Shown one piece after another: positions 53,343 through 63,007 of a stretch of 64,000 nucleotides of DNA. The notes below the pieces were generated by a model, which ran no database searches, was not told the origin of the DNA, and saw only the letters and a program-made list of their open reading frames with translations. The stretch comes from Phenylobacterium sp. J426 (GTDB lineage: Bacteria > Pseudomonadota > Alphaproteobacteria > Caulobacterales > Caulobacteraceae): the NCBI RefSeq assembly GCF_024699945.1, contig NZ_JAJOMY010000001.1, forward strand, positions 3,045,001 to 3,109,000, given 5' to 3'. Made by a program: the position numbers and the translations under genes. Position 1 is the stretch's first letter; every line of letters starts with the position of its first letter.

Positions 53343-55260
53343 GCGCGTAGATGGAGCCCAGGCGGTCGGGCGCGCCCTCGATCCTCTCCAGCCGAGGATA
53401 GCGCAGGCCGCCCCGCCATTCGAACGCCACGGTGCGGAAGTGGTCGCCGTCTTTCACGATCAGGCTGATCGGCTCGCCGGCCTTGGCCGCCTTGATGGCC
53501 TCCTTGAAGCGTCCCGTGTCGTAGGCGATGCCGTTCACCGCGAGGATCTGATCGCCGACCGTGAGCCCCGCCTTGAAGGCGGCGCTGTCCCAAAGAACCC
53601 CGGTGATCCGCGCCTCCCGGTTCAGCACCAGGCCGCCCGAGTAGGTGAGGTCGACGATCTTCCGGCTGGCCTCGTTGTCGGTCCAGTAGTCGGTCGGCGT
53701 CTCGGTATAGATCAGGCGGTAGCCGCCACGCTCCACCCCAGCCAATGGGAACTCGGGCGAGACCTGCCGCAGCTTGACGTCGAGGAACTTGCCCCAGTCG
53801 TACGGCTGCACCTTGTTTAGCGTCTCGACGACCTCCTCGAAGGTGTAGGTCAGCGGTTGCTTCCACTCGCCGTCGTTGACGCCGAAGAAGGCCTTGGCGA
53901 AGTCGTCGAGCGACTTCCGGCCGCCGGACCTCTCGCGGATGAGGGTGTCGACGTCGAGCCAGACGAGCTGGCCCTCCGAGTAATAGTCCTCGCTGCGCTG
54001 CCAGCTGGTCCACGGGATCGGTCGGCGGCCGGCGAGGATCGGGTCGTTCGTGGTGTCCTCGACCGAGCGCCACTGGGCCCCCGGGCGGCCCTCCGAGAAC
54101 GTCGCCGCCGTCATGGCCAAAGCATCCAGGGTCTGCTGCTTGGTCACCAGTCCCGAGCGGGCGCCCAGCACGAAGCCCCAGTACTGGTCCTGCCCCTCGT
54201 AGACCCACAGGAGGCTGTCCCGCATGGGCTCGTTGAGCGTCGGCCGCCACAGGTCGGCGGGGCGTCGGTACTTGCCGTCCCAGGAGTGCGCGTATTCGTG
54301 CGGCAGCAGGTTACGGGCTGGCGCCGTCTTCGACCATTCGGTGAAGTAGGTGGGGGTGGTCCCGTTCTCGCTGGACCGCTGGTGTTCCAGTCCGATACCG
54401 CCCATCCGCTCGGTCAGGGCCAGCAGGAAGTCGTAGTGGTCGAAGTGGCGCGCGCCGAACAGCTTGTCGGCCTGGCGCACCAGTTCCCGGTGCTTCTCGA
54501 TCTGCTCCGGTGTGGCTGCGAGCAGTTCCGGTCGATCGGCGACGATGTTCAGCCGCACAGGCGACTTGCCGCTGGTGTCGAGGTCGTAGCGCTTGAAGTA
54601 CTTGCCGGCGAACAGCGGCGAGTCCGTGAAGGTGTCGAAGTCGGTCCGCTTGAAGCGCACCACACCGCCGGCCTCGGACTCGGTCTCCATCGCCGTGCCG
54701 TATCCCCAGCCCGCCGGCAGGCGGATCGAGGCGTCCACTGGGATGCGGCGCATGTAGTAGCCGGCCGGATACATCGCGAGCGAGATCCATTGGGCGTTCA
54801 GCATCTCGGGCGTGATGAGGACGCGGCCCTGGTCCGCGGCCGTGGGCGTGACGTGCTGGAACTCGACCTCCAGGGTGCGGGCCCCGGCCGGCGGCGTCAC
54901 GTGGAACGAGAAGACCTCAATGGGGTCACGCTTCCACGCCAGCGGCTGGCCATCCGCCCGGAACGTTAGGCCGGCGATATTGTAGATCGGATTGCGCGGC
55001 GCGTGCCCGCCCGGCACCCACTTCGGGAAGTGGATGGTCATCGGTCCCGGCGCGGTGACGGGAATGGTCTGGCGGACCCGGAAGATCCGGCGCTCCAGGT
55101 CGGTGGCGTCGACGTCGACGGTGATCACCCCCGGGTAGGCCACGTCCCGCGGCTCAGCGACGGGCGGCGGCAACGGGGTCGGCTGAGGGCCCTGGGAGGG
55201 CTGGGCGACGGCGGTCCCGGCGGCGAGCAGGGCTACGAGGGCGAGGGCGGAGGAACGCAT
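53332..55260 (-). CDS. Secreted M61 (glycyl) aminopeptidase with PDZ domain
   Basis: 642 residues. Signal peptide MRSSALALVALLAAGTAVAQ. N-terminal beta-sandwich, then the M61 catalytic domain with zinc motif HEYAHSWDGKYRRPADLW (HExxH). A Glu further on (WVYEGQDQYWG) supplies the third ligand and the PDZ domain lies near the C-terminus (AAFKAGLTVGDQILAVNGIA). Probably a periplasmic peptidase for short peptides. Intact. Confidence 0.92.
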   Translation of the reverse strand: MRSSALALVALLAAGTAVAQPSQGPQPTPLPPPVAEPRDVAYPGVITVDVDATDLERRIFRVRQTIPVTAPGPMTIHFPKWVPGGHAPRNPIYNIAGLTFRADGQPLAWKRDPIEVFSFHVTPPAGARTLEVEFQHVTPTAADQGRVLITPEMLNAQWISLAMYPAGYYMRRIPVDASIRLPAGWGYGTAMETESEAGGVVRFKRTDFDTFTDSPLFAGKYFKRYDLDTSGKSPVRLNIVADRPELLAATPEQIEKHRELVRQADKLFGARHFDHYDFLLALTERMGGIGLEHQRSSENGTTPTYFTEWSKTAPARNLLPHEYAHSWDGKYRRPADLWRPTLNEPMRDSLLWVYEGQDQYWGFVLGARSGLVTKQQTLDALAMTAATFSEGRPGAQWRSVEDTTNDPILAGRRPIPWTSWQRSEDYYSEGQLVWLDVDTLIRERSGGRKSLDDFAKAFFGVNDGEWKQPLTYTFEEVVETLNKVQPYDWGKFLDVKLRQVSPEFPLAGVERGGYRLIYTETPTDYWTDNEASRKIVDLTYSGGLVLNREARITGVLWDSAAFKAGLTVGDQILAVNGIAYDTGRFKEAIKAAKAGEPISLIVKDGDHFRTVAFEWRGGLRYPRLERIEGAPDRLGSIYAPRK

Positions 55261-55351
55261 GGGCGACTTCTAGCAGCCCGCCGGCCGGCTGCAATTGGCC
55301 CCGCTTGCTCGGAACGACGTTAGGATGGCGTGCGTCTGCCGGGAGGACCCC

Positions 55352-55717
55352 ATGATCGCAGCCAAATGCCTGACGAGCCTCATCGTGGCCGCCGCCCTGG
55401 GCCTGGCAGGGTGCCAACAGTCCACCGCCTCGACCGAGCCGCCCGCCGGCCCGCCGCCGAGCCGCGCCGTGGACACCGGGGGCGCCTGCGGCGGCATCGC
55501 CGGCTTCGCCTGCCGCGACGCCGACGACTATTGCCGGATGGCCACCGGCACGTGCCGCGTGGCTGACAACATGGGCGTCTGCATGACGAAGCGGCCCATC
55601 TGCACCCGGGAGTACCGCCCGGTCTGCGGATGCGACGGCAAGACCTACGGCAACGCCTGCGAGGCCAACGCCGCGGGGGTCAGCCTGGCGTCCGAGGGCG
55701 AGTGCGGCGCGGGTTAG
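55352..55717 (+). CDS. Kazal-domain secreted lipoprotein
   Basis: 121 residues. Lipobox LAGC in ALGLAGCQQS. A cysteine-rich stretch (CGGIAGFACRDADDYCRMAT then CRVADNMGVC) precedes a Kazal serine-protease-inhibitor domain: CTREYRPVCGCDGKTYGNAC and GEC. All disulfide cysteines are in place. The family occurs in many proteobacteria and may block proteases or only use the fold. It is divergent from the M61 peptidase. The stop overlaps that of the DUF3237 gene. Confidence 0.88.
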   Translation: MIAAKCLTSLIVAAALGLAGCQQSTASTEPPAGPPPSRAVDTGGACGGIAGFACRDADDYCRMATGTCRVADNMGVCMTKRPICTREYRPVCGCDGKTYGNACEANAAGVSLASEGECGAG

Positions 55718-56211
55718 GGGATTTCGTAGATGTGGTGGCGCACACCGTTCGCGAGTCGTTCGCCGACCCCCACCGCCAGCATCGCGTTCAGCCAGTCGTA
55801 GCGCCGGTCTGAGGTCTCGAAGACCGGCGCGATGCGCAGCCGGTATCGGCTGGGGTCGACCTGCGGTTGGGCCGGATCGCGAAACGCCTGGGCGACTTCC
55901 GGAGGGATCCACGTGCGGCCGGTGTAGGTGACGTAGATCAGCGCCCCGTCGTCCGTCTTCCAGATGCAGCGCGCGTCGAACGTGCCGGTCGCTGCGCCGT
56001 CCTGGCCGGCCCCGGTCGTCGACCAGTTGCCGCCGCCGGGCAGGATCTCGCCCCTCAGCCGCGGTCCCTCGAAGCGGCCGCCGGTGATGTAGCCGATCCG
56101 TCGGGTGGTCCAGGGCGAGGCGCCCAGGTCCAGGATCCCGTCCACCTCGAAGCGGGCGACGCACAGCGGGTGTCCGACCAGCGTCCGGTCGCCGAACTCG
56201 AATTCCGACAT
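55714..56211 (-). CDS. DUF3237 domain-containing protein
   Basis: 165 residues, from MSEFEFGDRT at 56211 (upstream frame is only an extension). Family segments: GDRTLVGHPLCVARFEVDG, RRIGYITGGRFEGPRLRGEI, GNWSTTGAGQDGAATGTFDA and DDGALIYVTYTGRTWIPPEV. The barrel-like fold has no assigned activity. Stop codon shared with the Kazal gene at TTAG (55714-55717). Confidence 0.88.
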   Translation of the reverse strand: MSEFEFGDRTLVGHPLCVARFEVDGILDLGASPWTTRRIGYITGGRFEGPRLRGEILPGGGNWSTTGAGQDGAATGTFDARCIWKTDDGALIYVTYTGRTWIPPEVAQAFRDPAQPQVDPSRYRLRIAPVFETSDRRYDWLNAMLAVGVGERLANGVRHHIYEIP

Positions 56212-56260
56212 GGCGCGCCTCCTGCGCCGATCAACCGCGGGTGACCGAGCGGCAGCCAAA

Positions 56261-56293
56261 GGAAAAAGGGCCGCGGATCGCTCCGCGGCCCTT
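56261..56293 (-). terminator. Intrinsic terminator after glnA
   Basis: On the minus strand a perfect 12-bp stem AAGGGCCGCGGA/TCCGCGGCCCTT (56282-56293 with 56266-56277; loop of 4) is followed by a T-rich run (56261-56265). It lies 25 bases past the glnA stop. This is the only classic stem plus T-tract I found. Confidence 0.85.
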
Positions 56294-56317
56294 CCAATGC
56301 GTCTCAGGAAGTCTCGT

Positions 56318-57728
56318 CTAGCACGTGTAGTACATGGCGAATTCCACCGGGTGCGGGTGGAGCTGAAGGCGCATGACCTCTTCCATCTTCAGCTCGATGT
56401 AGCTGTCGATGAAGTCGTCATCCATGACGCCGCCCTTCTTGAGGAAGGCGCGGTCCTTATCCAGGCTCTCCAGCGCTTCGCGCAGCGAGCCGCAGACTTC
56501 CGGAACCTTCTTCTGCTCGCGGGGCGGCAGGTCGTAGAGGTTCTTGTCCATGGCCGGGCCGGGATCGATCTTGTTCTCGATGCCGTCGAGGCCCGCCATC
56601 AGCAGGGCCACGAAGGTGAGGTACGGATTGCCCATCGGATCGGGGAAGCGAGCCTCGATGCGCTTCGCCTTGGGGCTGTCGACGTGCGGGATGCGGATCG
56701 ACGCCGAGCGGTTGCGCGACGAGTAGGCCAGCTTCACCGGGGCTTCGTAGCCCGGCACCAGGCGCTTGTACGAGTTGGTGGTCGAGTTGGAGAAGGCGTT
56801 GATCGCCTTGGCGTGCTTGATGATGCCGCCGATGTACCAGAGGCACATGTCCGACAGGCCCGCGTACTTGTCGCCCGCGAACAGCGGCTTGCCGTCCTTC
56901 CAGATCGACTGGTGCACGTGCATGCCCGAGCCGTTGTCGCCGAACATCGGCTTGGCCATGAAGGTGGCCGTCTTGCCGTACGCGTGGGCCACGTTGTGGA
57001 TCACGTACTTATAGAGCTGCATCCGGTCGGCCATGGTGATCAGCTCGTCGAACTTGAGGCCAAGTTCGTGCTGGGCCGGCGCGACCTCGTGGTGATGCTT
57101 CTCGGGCTTCATGCCGAGTTCGCCCATCACCGCCAGCATCTCGCCGCGCAGGTCCTGGCCGCTGTCCACCGGGTTCACCGGGAAGTAGCCGCCCTTCGGG
57201 CCCGGACGATGGCCCATGTTGCCTTCCGGATAGGCCTTGGCCGACGACACCGGCAGCTCGGTCGAGTCGTACGAGTACCGCGTGTCATGGGGGGGCGGTG
57301 TTCCACTGCACGTCGTCGAACACGAAGAACTCGGCCTCGGGGCCGAAGTAGACCGTGTCGCCCACGCCGGCCGACTTCACGTAGGCCAGCGCCGCCTTGG
57401 CGATCGAGCGCGGGTCGCGGTTGTAGGGCGTGTTGGTGTCGGGGTTCACGACGTCGCAGAACAGGACGAGCGTGGTCTGCTGGTAGAAGGGATCGATGTG
57501 GGCCGAGGCGAGATCCGGCCGCAGCTTCATGTCGGACTCGTTGATGGCCTTCCAGCCGGCGATCGACGAGCCGTCGAACATGGTGCCGTCCGTCAGGAAG
57601 TCCTCGTCCACGAGGTCGATGTCGAAGGTGACGTGCTGCATCTTGCCCTTCACGTCGGTGAAGCGCACGTCGACGTACTTGACGTCCTTTTCCTTGATCT
57701 GGTCCAGGATGTCCTTCGCGGAAGCCAT
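56318..57728 (-). CDS. glnA: Glutamine synthetase type I (frameshifted)
   Basis: Makes glutamine from glutamate, ammonia and ATP. Corrected length is 469 residues, the standard GSI size. Segments: [69 protein letters not shown] and the adenylylation Tyr in [11 protein letters not shown]. The Cys-rich end YYTC is odd but conserved here. The seven-G run 57289-57295 has one extra base; removing it yields [17 protein letters not shown]. It follows glnB after 48 bases on the same strand. Confidence 0.97.
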
Positions 57729-57776
57729 GTCGTTATCCCCTTGAGATGGTCTCGATCGGTGCGAGCTGGATTGAGG

Positions 57777-58354
<578 letters not shown>

Positions 58355-59896
58355 ATGGGTGATCGCACCCCGGTTCTCATCGGAGCGGGTCAATTCACGT
58401 ATCGGGGCGATCCGGCCTCGTCGCCGTCGCCGACGGCGCTGCTGAAGATTGCGGCGGAACGCGCGGCCCTGGACGCGGGCCTCGGCCCGGCCGGCCTGGC
58501 GGCGATCGACGCCCTGGCGGTGGTCGGCTTCACCATCGATGCGCCCGGGTCGAAGCGGGGCATGATCCCGCACTCGAACAATCCGCCGGCAAACCTCGCC
58601 AGGCAGATCGGCGCCCGGCCGCGCTGGAGCGTCTATTCCGAGATGGGCGGCAATACGCCCCAGTACCTGATCAACACGCTCGCCCAGAAGATCGCCCGCG
58701 GCGAGGCGGAGCTGGCGCTCACCGTCGGGTGCGAGTTCCTCGGCTCGGCCATGAAGCGCGCGACCCGTGGCCTGTCCTTCGACGACTGGAAGGCCGACGA
58801 GCCCGAGGACCTGCCGCCGCCCGAGCGGATCGGCGACCCGCGGCCCGGCGTCACCGCGTATGAGGCCCGTCACGGCCTGGACCGGCCGATCAATATCTAT
58901 CCGCTGTTCGAAAACGCGCTGCGGGCCCGTGACGGACGCTCGATCCCGGATCACCAGCGCCGGATGGGCGAGCTGTTCTCGCGCTTCAGCGAGGTGGCCA
59001 AGGACAATCCTGACGCCTGGTTCCAGGTCGCGCGCTCGGCGGAAGAGATCGCCACGGTCTCCGAGAAGAACCGGATGATCGGCTTTCCGTACCCGAAGCT
59101 GATGAACGCCATCATGGAGGTCGATCAGTCGGCCGCCGTCATCGTCGCCAGCGAGGCCAAGGCGCGTGAGTTGGGCGTGCCCGAAGACAAGTGGGTCTAT
59201 CTGCACGGCTGCGCCGACGCCGCCGACCTGTGGCACCCGCTGGACCGGCAGAACTTTCACTCGAGTCCCGCCATGCGGCGCACCGGCCAGAAGGCGCTTG
59301 AAATGGCGGGGATCGATCTCGACCAGATCGACCTGATCGATCTCTATTCCTGCTTCCCCGTGGCGGTGGAGATCGGCGCCGAGGAGTTGGGCCTGTCGCT
59401 TGACGATCCGCGCGGCCTGACGGTGACCGGCGGGCTGCCGTATGCCGGCGGACCGGGCAACAACTACGTCATGCACTCGGTCGCGGTGATCATGGAAAAG
59501 CTCCGCCGTCGGCCCGGTCAGTACGGCCTGATCACCGGCAACGGCTGGTACCTGACAAAGCAGTCCACCGGCGTCTACTCCACCAGGCGTCCGGACAAGC
59601 CGTTCGAGCGCGAGGATCCCGCGATCCTGCAGCGGGAGATCGACGCCCTGCCGCACCCCGAGATCGCCGAGCGTCCGGAGGGCCGCGGCGTCATCGAGAC
59701 CTACACCGTCGTCCACAAGCGCGAGGGACCGTTCATGGCCATCGTTGTGGGGCGCGACGAGGCCGGCCGCCGCTTCGCCGCGAATACGCCCTCGGATGCA
59801 GCGCTGCTGTCGGGTATGGAGACCACGGAACAGGTCGGCCGGCCGGGAACGGTGCGGGTCGGCCCGGACGGGATCAACATATTCACACCGGACTAG
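58355..59896 (+). CDS. Thiolase-like acetyl-CoA acetyltransferase family protein
   Basis: 513 residues with a thiolase fold: MGDRTPVLIGAGQFTYRGDP, YSEMGGNTPQYLINTLAQ, DQIDLIDLYSCFPVAVEIGA and GGLPYAGGPGNNYVMHSVAV. The classical nucleophile Cys context (usually NxxCxSG) is not seen at its normal place; VGCEFLGSA carries a Cys but differs. The C-terminal region (VIETYTVVHKREGPFMAIV) is an OB-like extension seen in SCP-x/lipid-transfer-type thiolases. Possibly in fatty-acid or steroid side-chain degradation, maybe non-catalytic (inference). Confidence 0.85.
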   Translation: MGDRTPVLIGAGQFTYRGDPASSPSPTALLKIAAERAALDAGLGPAGLAAIDALAVVGFTIDAPGSKRGMIPHSNNPPANLARQIGARPRWSVYSEMGGNTPQYLINTLAQKIARGEAELALTVGCEFLGSAMKRATRGLSFDDWKADEPEDLPPPERIGDPRPGVTAYEARHGLDRPINIYPLFENALRARDGRSIPDHQRRMGELFSRFSEVAKDNPDAWFQVARSAEEIATVSEKNRMIGFPYPKLMNAIMEVDQSAAVIVASEAKARELGVPEDKWVYLHGCADAADLWHPLDRQNFHSSPAMRRTGQKALEMAGIDLDQIDLIDLYSCFPVAVEIGAEELGLSLDDPRGLTVTGGLPYAGGPGNNYVMHSVAVIMEKLRRRPGQYGLITGNGWYLTKQSTGVYSTRRPDKPFEREDPAILQREIDALPHPEIAERPEGRGVIETYTVVHKREGPFMAIVVGRDEAGRRFAANTPSDAALLSGMETTEQVGRPGTVRVGPDGINIFTPD

Positions 59897-59902
59897 CCCC
59901 GC

Positions 59903-60472
59903 ATGGCGCGCCTATACCTGATCCGTCACGCACGGCCGTCCTCCACCTGGGGCGGCCACGACGACGATCCGGGGCTGGACGCGCAGGGCCAGGCGCAGGC
60001 CCAGGCGGCGCGGGACTGGTTGCTTGCATTGCCCGAGGCCGAGCGGCCCCGCCGGGTGGTGAGTTCACCGTTGCGCCGGTGTCGGGAGACGGCCGAGCCC
60101 ACCGCCCAGGCCCTGGGTGTCGAGATCGAGATCGACGCCTTGGTGGGCGAGATCCCGACGCCCGGCGGGCTGGCCCACGACCAGCGGCCCGAATGGTTGC
60201 GGAAGGCGTTCGGCGGAACATGGGCCGAGATCGAGGGAGACCTCGACTACGATGCTTGGCGCGGCGCCGTCCTGGAGGCGTTGCGTCATCGCGGCGACAC
60301 GGCGGTCTTCTCGCACTACGTGGCGATAAACGCCGTGGTGTCGCGTCTGACCGGCGATGATCGGGTGCTGGCCTTCCGGCCCGACCACGCCTCGATCACG
60401 GTCCTCGAGATCGGCGACGGGGACATCCAGCTGGTGGCGCGTGGGGCCGAAGCCCAGACGAGCGTGCTGTGA
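59903..60472 (+). CDS. Histidine phosphatase family protein
   Basis: 189 residues. The RHG-like motif is RHARPSSTW near the N-terminus (LYLIRHARPS), with RVVSSPLRRCRETAEPTAQ and FSHYVAINAVVSRL carrying the second His and Arg. Phosphoglycerate mutase/phosphatase superfamily; substrate unknown. Its stop overlaps the next start by 4 bases. Confidence 0.9.
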   Translation: MARLYLIRHARPSSTWGGHDDDPGLDAQGQAQAQAARDWLLALPEAERPRRVVSSPLRRCRETAEPTAQALGVEIEIDALVGEIPTPGGLAHDQRPEWLRKAFGGTWAEIEGDLDYDAWRGAVLEALRHRGDTAVFSHYVAINAVVSRLTGDDRVLAFRPDHASITVLEIGDGDIQLVARGAEAQTSVL

Positions 60473-61920
60473 GGTCCCGCCCGATCCTGACGGTCGCTGA
60501 GATGACGGCCGCCGATCGCGCGGCGATCGAGGCGGGCACGCCGGGCGAGGTGCTGATGGAGCGCGCCGGCGCAGCGGTGGCCGACGCGATCTGCGCCAGA
60601 TTCCGGCCGCAGCCGACCGTGGTGCTCTGCGGCCCGGGGAACAACGGCGGCGATGGCTATGTGGTCGCGCGTCTGCTGAAGGCCCGCGGCTGGCCTGCGG
60701 AGGTGAGGGCGCTCGCCGATCCCGCGACCGACGACGCCAGGGCCATGGCCGCGCGATGGGAGGGTCCGGTGCGCGCGCTGGATGGCGAGGCGGTGCAGGG
60801 CCTGGTCGTCGACGCGCTTTTCGGCGCAGGTCTCGCGCGGCCCCTCGACGGCGTGGCCCTGGCGGTCGCCCAACGCCTCGCGGCCCGGCCAGACAAGGTG
60901 GTCGCCATCGACGTTCCCAGCGGCCTGCCGGGCGACACGGGTCAGCCCCAAGGGCAGGCGGTGCAAGCCGCCCTGACCGTGACCTTCCACGCCCGCAAGC
61001 CGGCCCATGTGCTCGAGCCGGGCCGCAGCCTCTGTGGTGAGGTGGTCGTGGCCGACATCGGGCTCGGCGAGACGCCGAGTCGGCTGTCGGAAAACGGGGC
61101 GGAGCTCTGGCTCCATCGCTTTCCGTGGCCGACGGCGGCCTCCCACAAGCACGAGCGGGGCCGGCTGATCGTGGTGAGCGGCGACGCCTGGAGCACAGGA
61201 GCCGCACGCCTGGCGTCGCGCGCCGGTCTCCGCATCGGCGCCGGGCTGGTCACGGTGCTGTCGCCGAGCGAGGCGCTGGCCTCGAACGCGTCGCACCTCG
61301 AGGCCGTCATGCTGCGCCCCTTCGACACCGATGCGGAACTGGAACAGGCTGCGGCGGACGTCGACGCGGCGGTCATCGGACCGGCCGCGGGCGTCGACGA
61401 AGGTACGTTGCTGAATGTCCTTGCGCTTGCCCGCACCGGCGCCGCCCTGGTGCTGGACGCCGACGCCATCACCGTCTTCCGCGACGACCCGGAGGAGCTC
61501 TTCTCGGTCCTCGATCGGGACGACGTGCTTACGCCTCATCCGGGCGAATTCGAACGCCTCTTCCCCGGCCTGATGAAGGGTTCGCCCGAGCGGGTGACGG
61601 CGGCGCGCGAGGCGGCGCGCCGCGCAGGTGCGGTCGTGTTGCTGAAGGGCGCGGACACCGTGGTCGCGGCCCCGGACGGTCGGGCGGCGGTAAACGTGAA
61701 CGGGTCGCCCTGGCTGGCCACGGCCGGCTCCGGCGACGTGCTGGCGGGCTTCATCGGCGGCCTGGTGGCCCAAGGCATGGAGAGTTTCGAGGCCGCCTGC
61801 GCCGGGGCCTGGATCCACGCCGAGGCGGCCGAGCTGTTCGGGCCGGGCCTGATCTCGGAGGACCTGCCGGGTCTCGCGCCGGCGGTGCTGCGGCGCCTTT
61901 ACGAGGAGCGGCTGGGCTAG
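60469..61920 (+). CDS. nnrDE: Bifunctional NAD(P)H-hydrate repair enzyme
   Basis: Repairs damaged NAD(P)HX: the N-terminal epimerase (NnrE, residues 1-200; LCGPGNNGGDGYVVARLL, VIDVPSGLPGDTG-like AIDVPSGLPGDTGQ) and C-terminal ADP-dependent dehydratase (NnrD; DVLTPHPGEFERLFPG and WLATAGSGDVLAGFIGGLVA). 483 residues. The GTG start overlaps the upstream stop, so it is translationally coupled to the phosphatase. Intact. Its stop overlaps the convergent HAD gene at CTAG. Confidence 0.95.
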   Translation: MRSRPILTVAEMTAADRAAIEAGTPGEVLMERAGAAVADAICARFRPQPTVVLCGPGNNGGDGYVVARLLKARGWPAEVRALADPATDDARAMAARWEGPVRALDGEAVQGLVVDALFGAGLARPLDGVALAVAQRLAARPDKVVAIDVPSGLPGDTGQPQGQAVQAALTVTFHARKPAHVLEPGRSLCGEVVVADIGLGETPSRLSENGAELWLHRFPWPTAASHKHERGRLIVVSGDAWSTGAARLASRAGLRIGAGLVTVLSPSEALASNASHLEAVMLRPFDTDAELEQAAADVDAAVIGPAAGVDEGTLLNVLALARTGAALVLDADAITVFRDDPEELFSVLDRDDVLTPHPGEFERLFPGLMKGSPERVTAAREAARRAGAVVLLKGADTVVAAPDGRAAVNVNGSPWLATAGSGDVLAGFIGGLVAQGMESFEAACAGAWIHAEAAELFGPGLISEDLPGLAPAVLRRLYEERLG

Positions 61921-62756
61921 TCGAAAAGGTCGGCCCGCACGCCTCGGGCCATCTCCGCCAGGATGTCGGCGGCGAGTCCGTCCAACTCCGAGCCTTCCCG
62001 GTAGTCGCCGCCGGCCGCCAGCCGCGCCCGGCCGTCCTTGATCAGCTTGTCGGCCGCGGCCTCGGTGATCGGCGTTTCGGGGTCGTACACCGCCACCGGG
62101 TGGCCGCCGTGGTCGGTCATCACCCGCATGACCGGGATGTCGGTGAGCCCGTCGCCGAAAAACGCGATGCGACTGAACGGCACCGCCCGGTCGCGGTCGG
62201 GCTGGACGGCGTTGATCGCGTCATTGTCCCACTCGTCCAGCGTCCACTTGTTGATCCGGAAGAGGTACTGGGTCTTGCCCGTGTAGTTGATGGCCAGCGC
62301 CGCCCCCACCGCTTCGTCCTCGGCGTTGAACATGAAGGCGGAGGCGTAGATCCGCTCGAACCGGTCGGCGATCGGCGAGCCCTCGATGAGCTCCCGGTTG
62401 CCCGACGAGATGATGAAGTGGCGCAGATCCAGGCCGAGCGCCTCGGCGCGGGCGTTCTGGCGGCCGAACCAGTCCTCAACGCCCGGGAACAGCCGCAGGC
62501 TGGCCCCGCGCTTGCGCCAGCTGTCGCGCGACAACTCCAGGTCTTTCTCACGGGCCTTTTCCAGCATGAGGTGCATGTAGGCCAGGATGCCGTCGCCGCG
62601 CTGCGCCTCGGCCAGCCGCCGGGTCTCGGCCCAGAACTCGGCGTGGTCCAGGCCCAGCTCATCGGGAATGAACGCGTGCTCCTGCATGTTGCCGGGCGCC
62701 AGCGTGCCGTCGAAATCGTAGGCGAAAACCGCCAGGGGCCGTGGAGAAGCGTTCAT
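61917..62756 (-). CDS. HAD-superfamily hydrolase
   Basis: 279 residues. The nucleophile motif is FAYDFDGTLAPGN, the Ser/Thr motif in HFIISSGNRELIEGSP, and the Lys/Asp motif in IAFFGDGLTDIPVMRV. A helical cap lies at residues about 25-120. Phosphatase or related; similar to phosphoserine-phosphatase-like and unnamed HAD proteins of Caulobacterales. Substrate unknown. Confidence 0.9.
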   Translation of the reverse strand: MNASPRPLAVFAYDFDGTLAPGNMQEHAFIPDELGLDHAEFWAETRRLAEAQRGDGILAYMHLMLEKAREKDLELSRDSWRKRGASLRLFPGVEDWFGRQNARAEALGLDLRHFIISSGNRELIEGSPIADRFERIYASAFMFNAEDEAVGAALAINYTGKTQYLFRINKWTLDEWDNDAINAVQPDRDRAVPFSRIAFFGDGLTDIPVMRVMTDHGGHPVAVYDPETPITEAAADKLIKDGRARLAAGGDYREGSELDGLAADILAEMARGVRADLFD

Positions 62757-62863
62757 CGCCGCTTCCTAGCCGATCGCGCCTTAACGGGCGATGCGCACCT
62801 GCAACACCCGAGCTTTGATGCTCCGGGTCGGGATCGTCGAACCCCGTTCGGCGTTCTGGCCGC

Positions 62864-63007
62864 ATGGAAGGAAACGACACCATATCGGAGCTGGTGGCCG
62901 AGCTCAGGAGAGCGGTCATCGAGGCGGAGCGGGATCGCCCGCAACGCGAGATCGACCCGCCCGAGGCGCTTTCGAAGGCCGTTAACCCGGACCGCGCCGC
63001 CGCATAG
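62864..63007 (+). CDS. Possible small protein of 47 residues
   Basis: Reads MEGNDTISELVAELRRAVIE then AERDRPQREIDPPEALSKAV and ends in DRAAA. It is amphipathic and acidic/basic mixed. GGCCGC precedes it but no good ribosome site is visible. It overlaps the convergent membrane-protein gene's end by 26 bases. Codon choice looks normal for the region; no homologue known to me. Confidence 0.35.
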   Translation: MEGNDTISELVAELRRAVIEAERDRPQREIDPPEALSKAVNPDRAAA

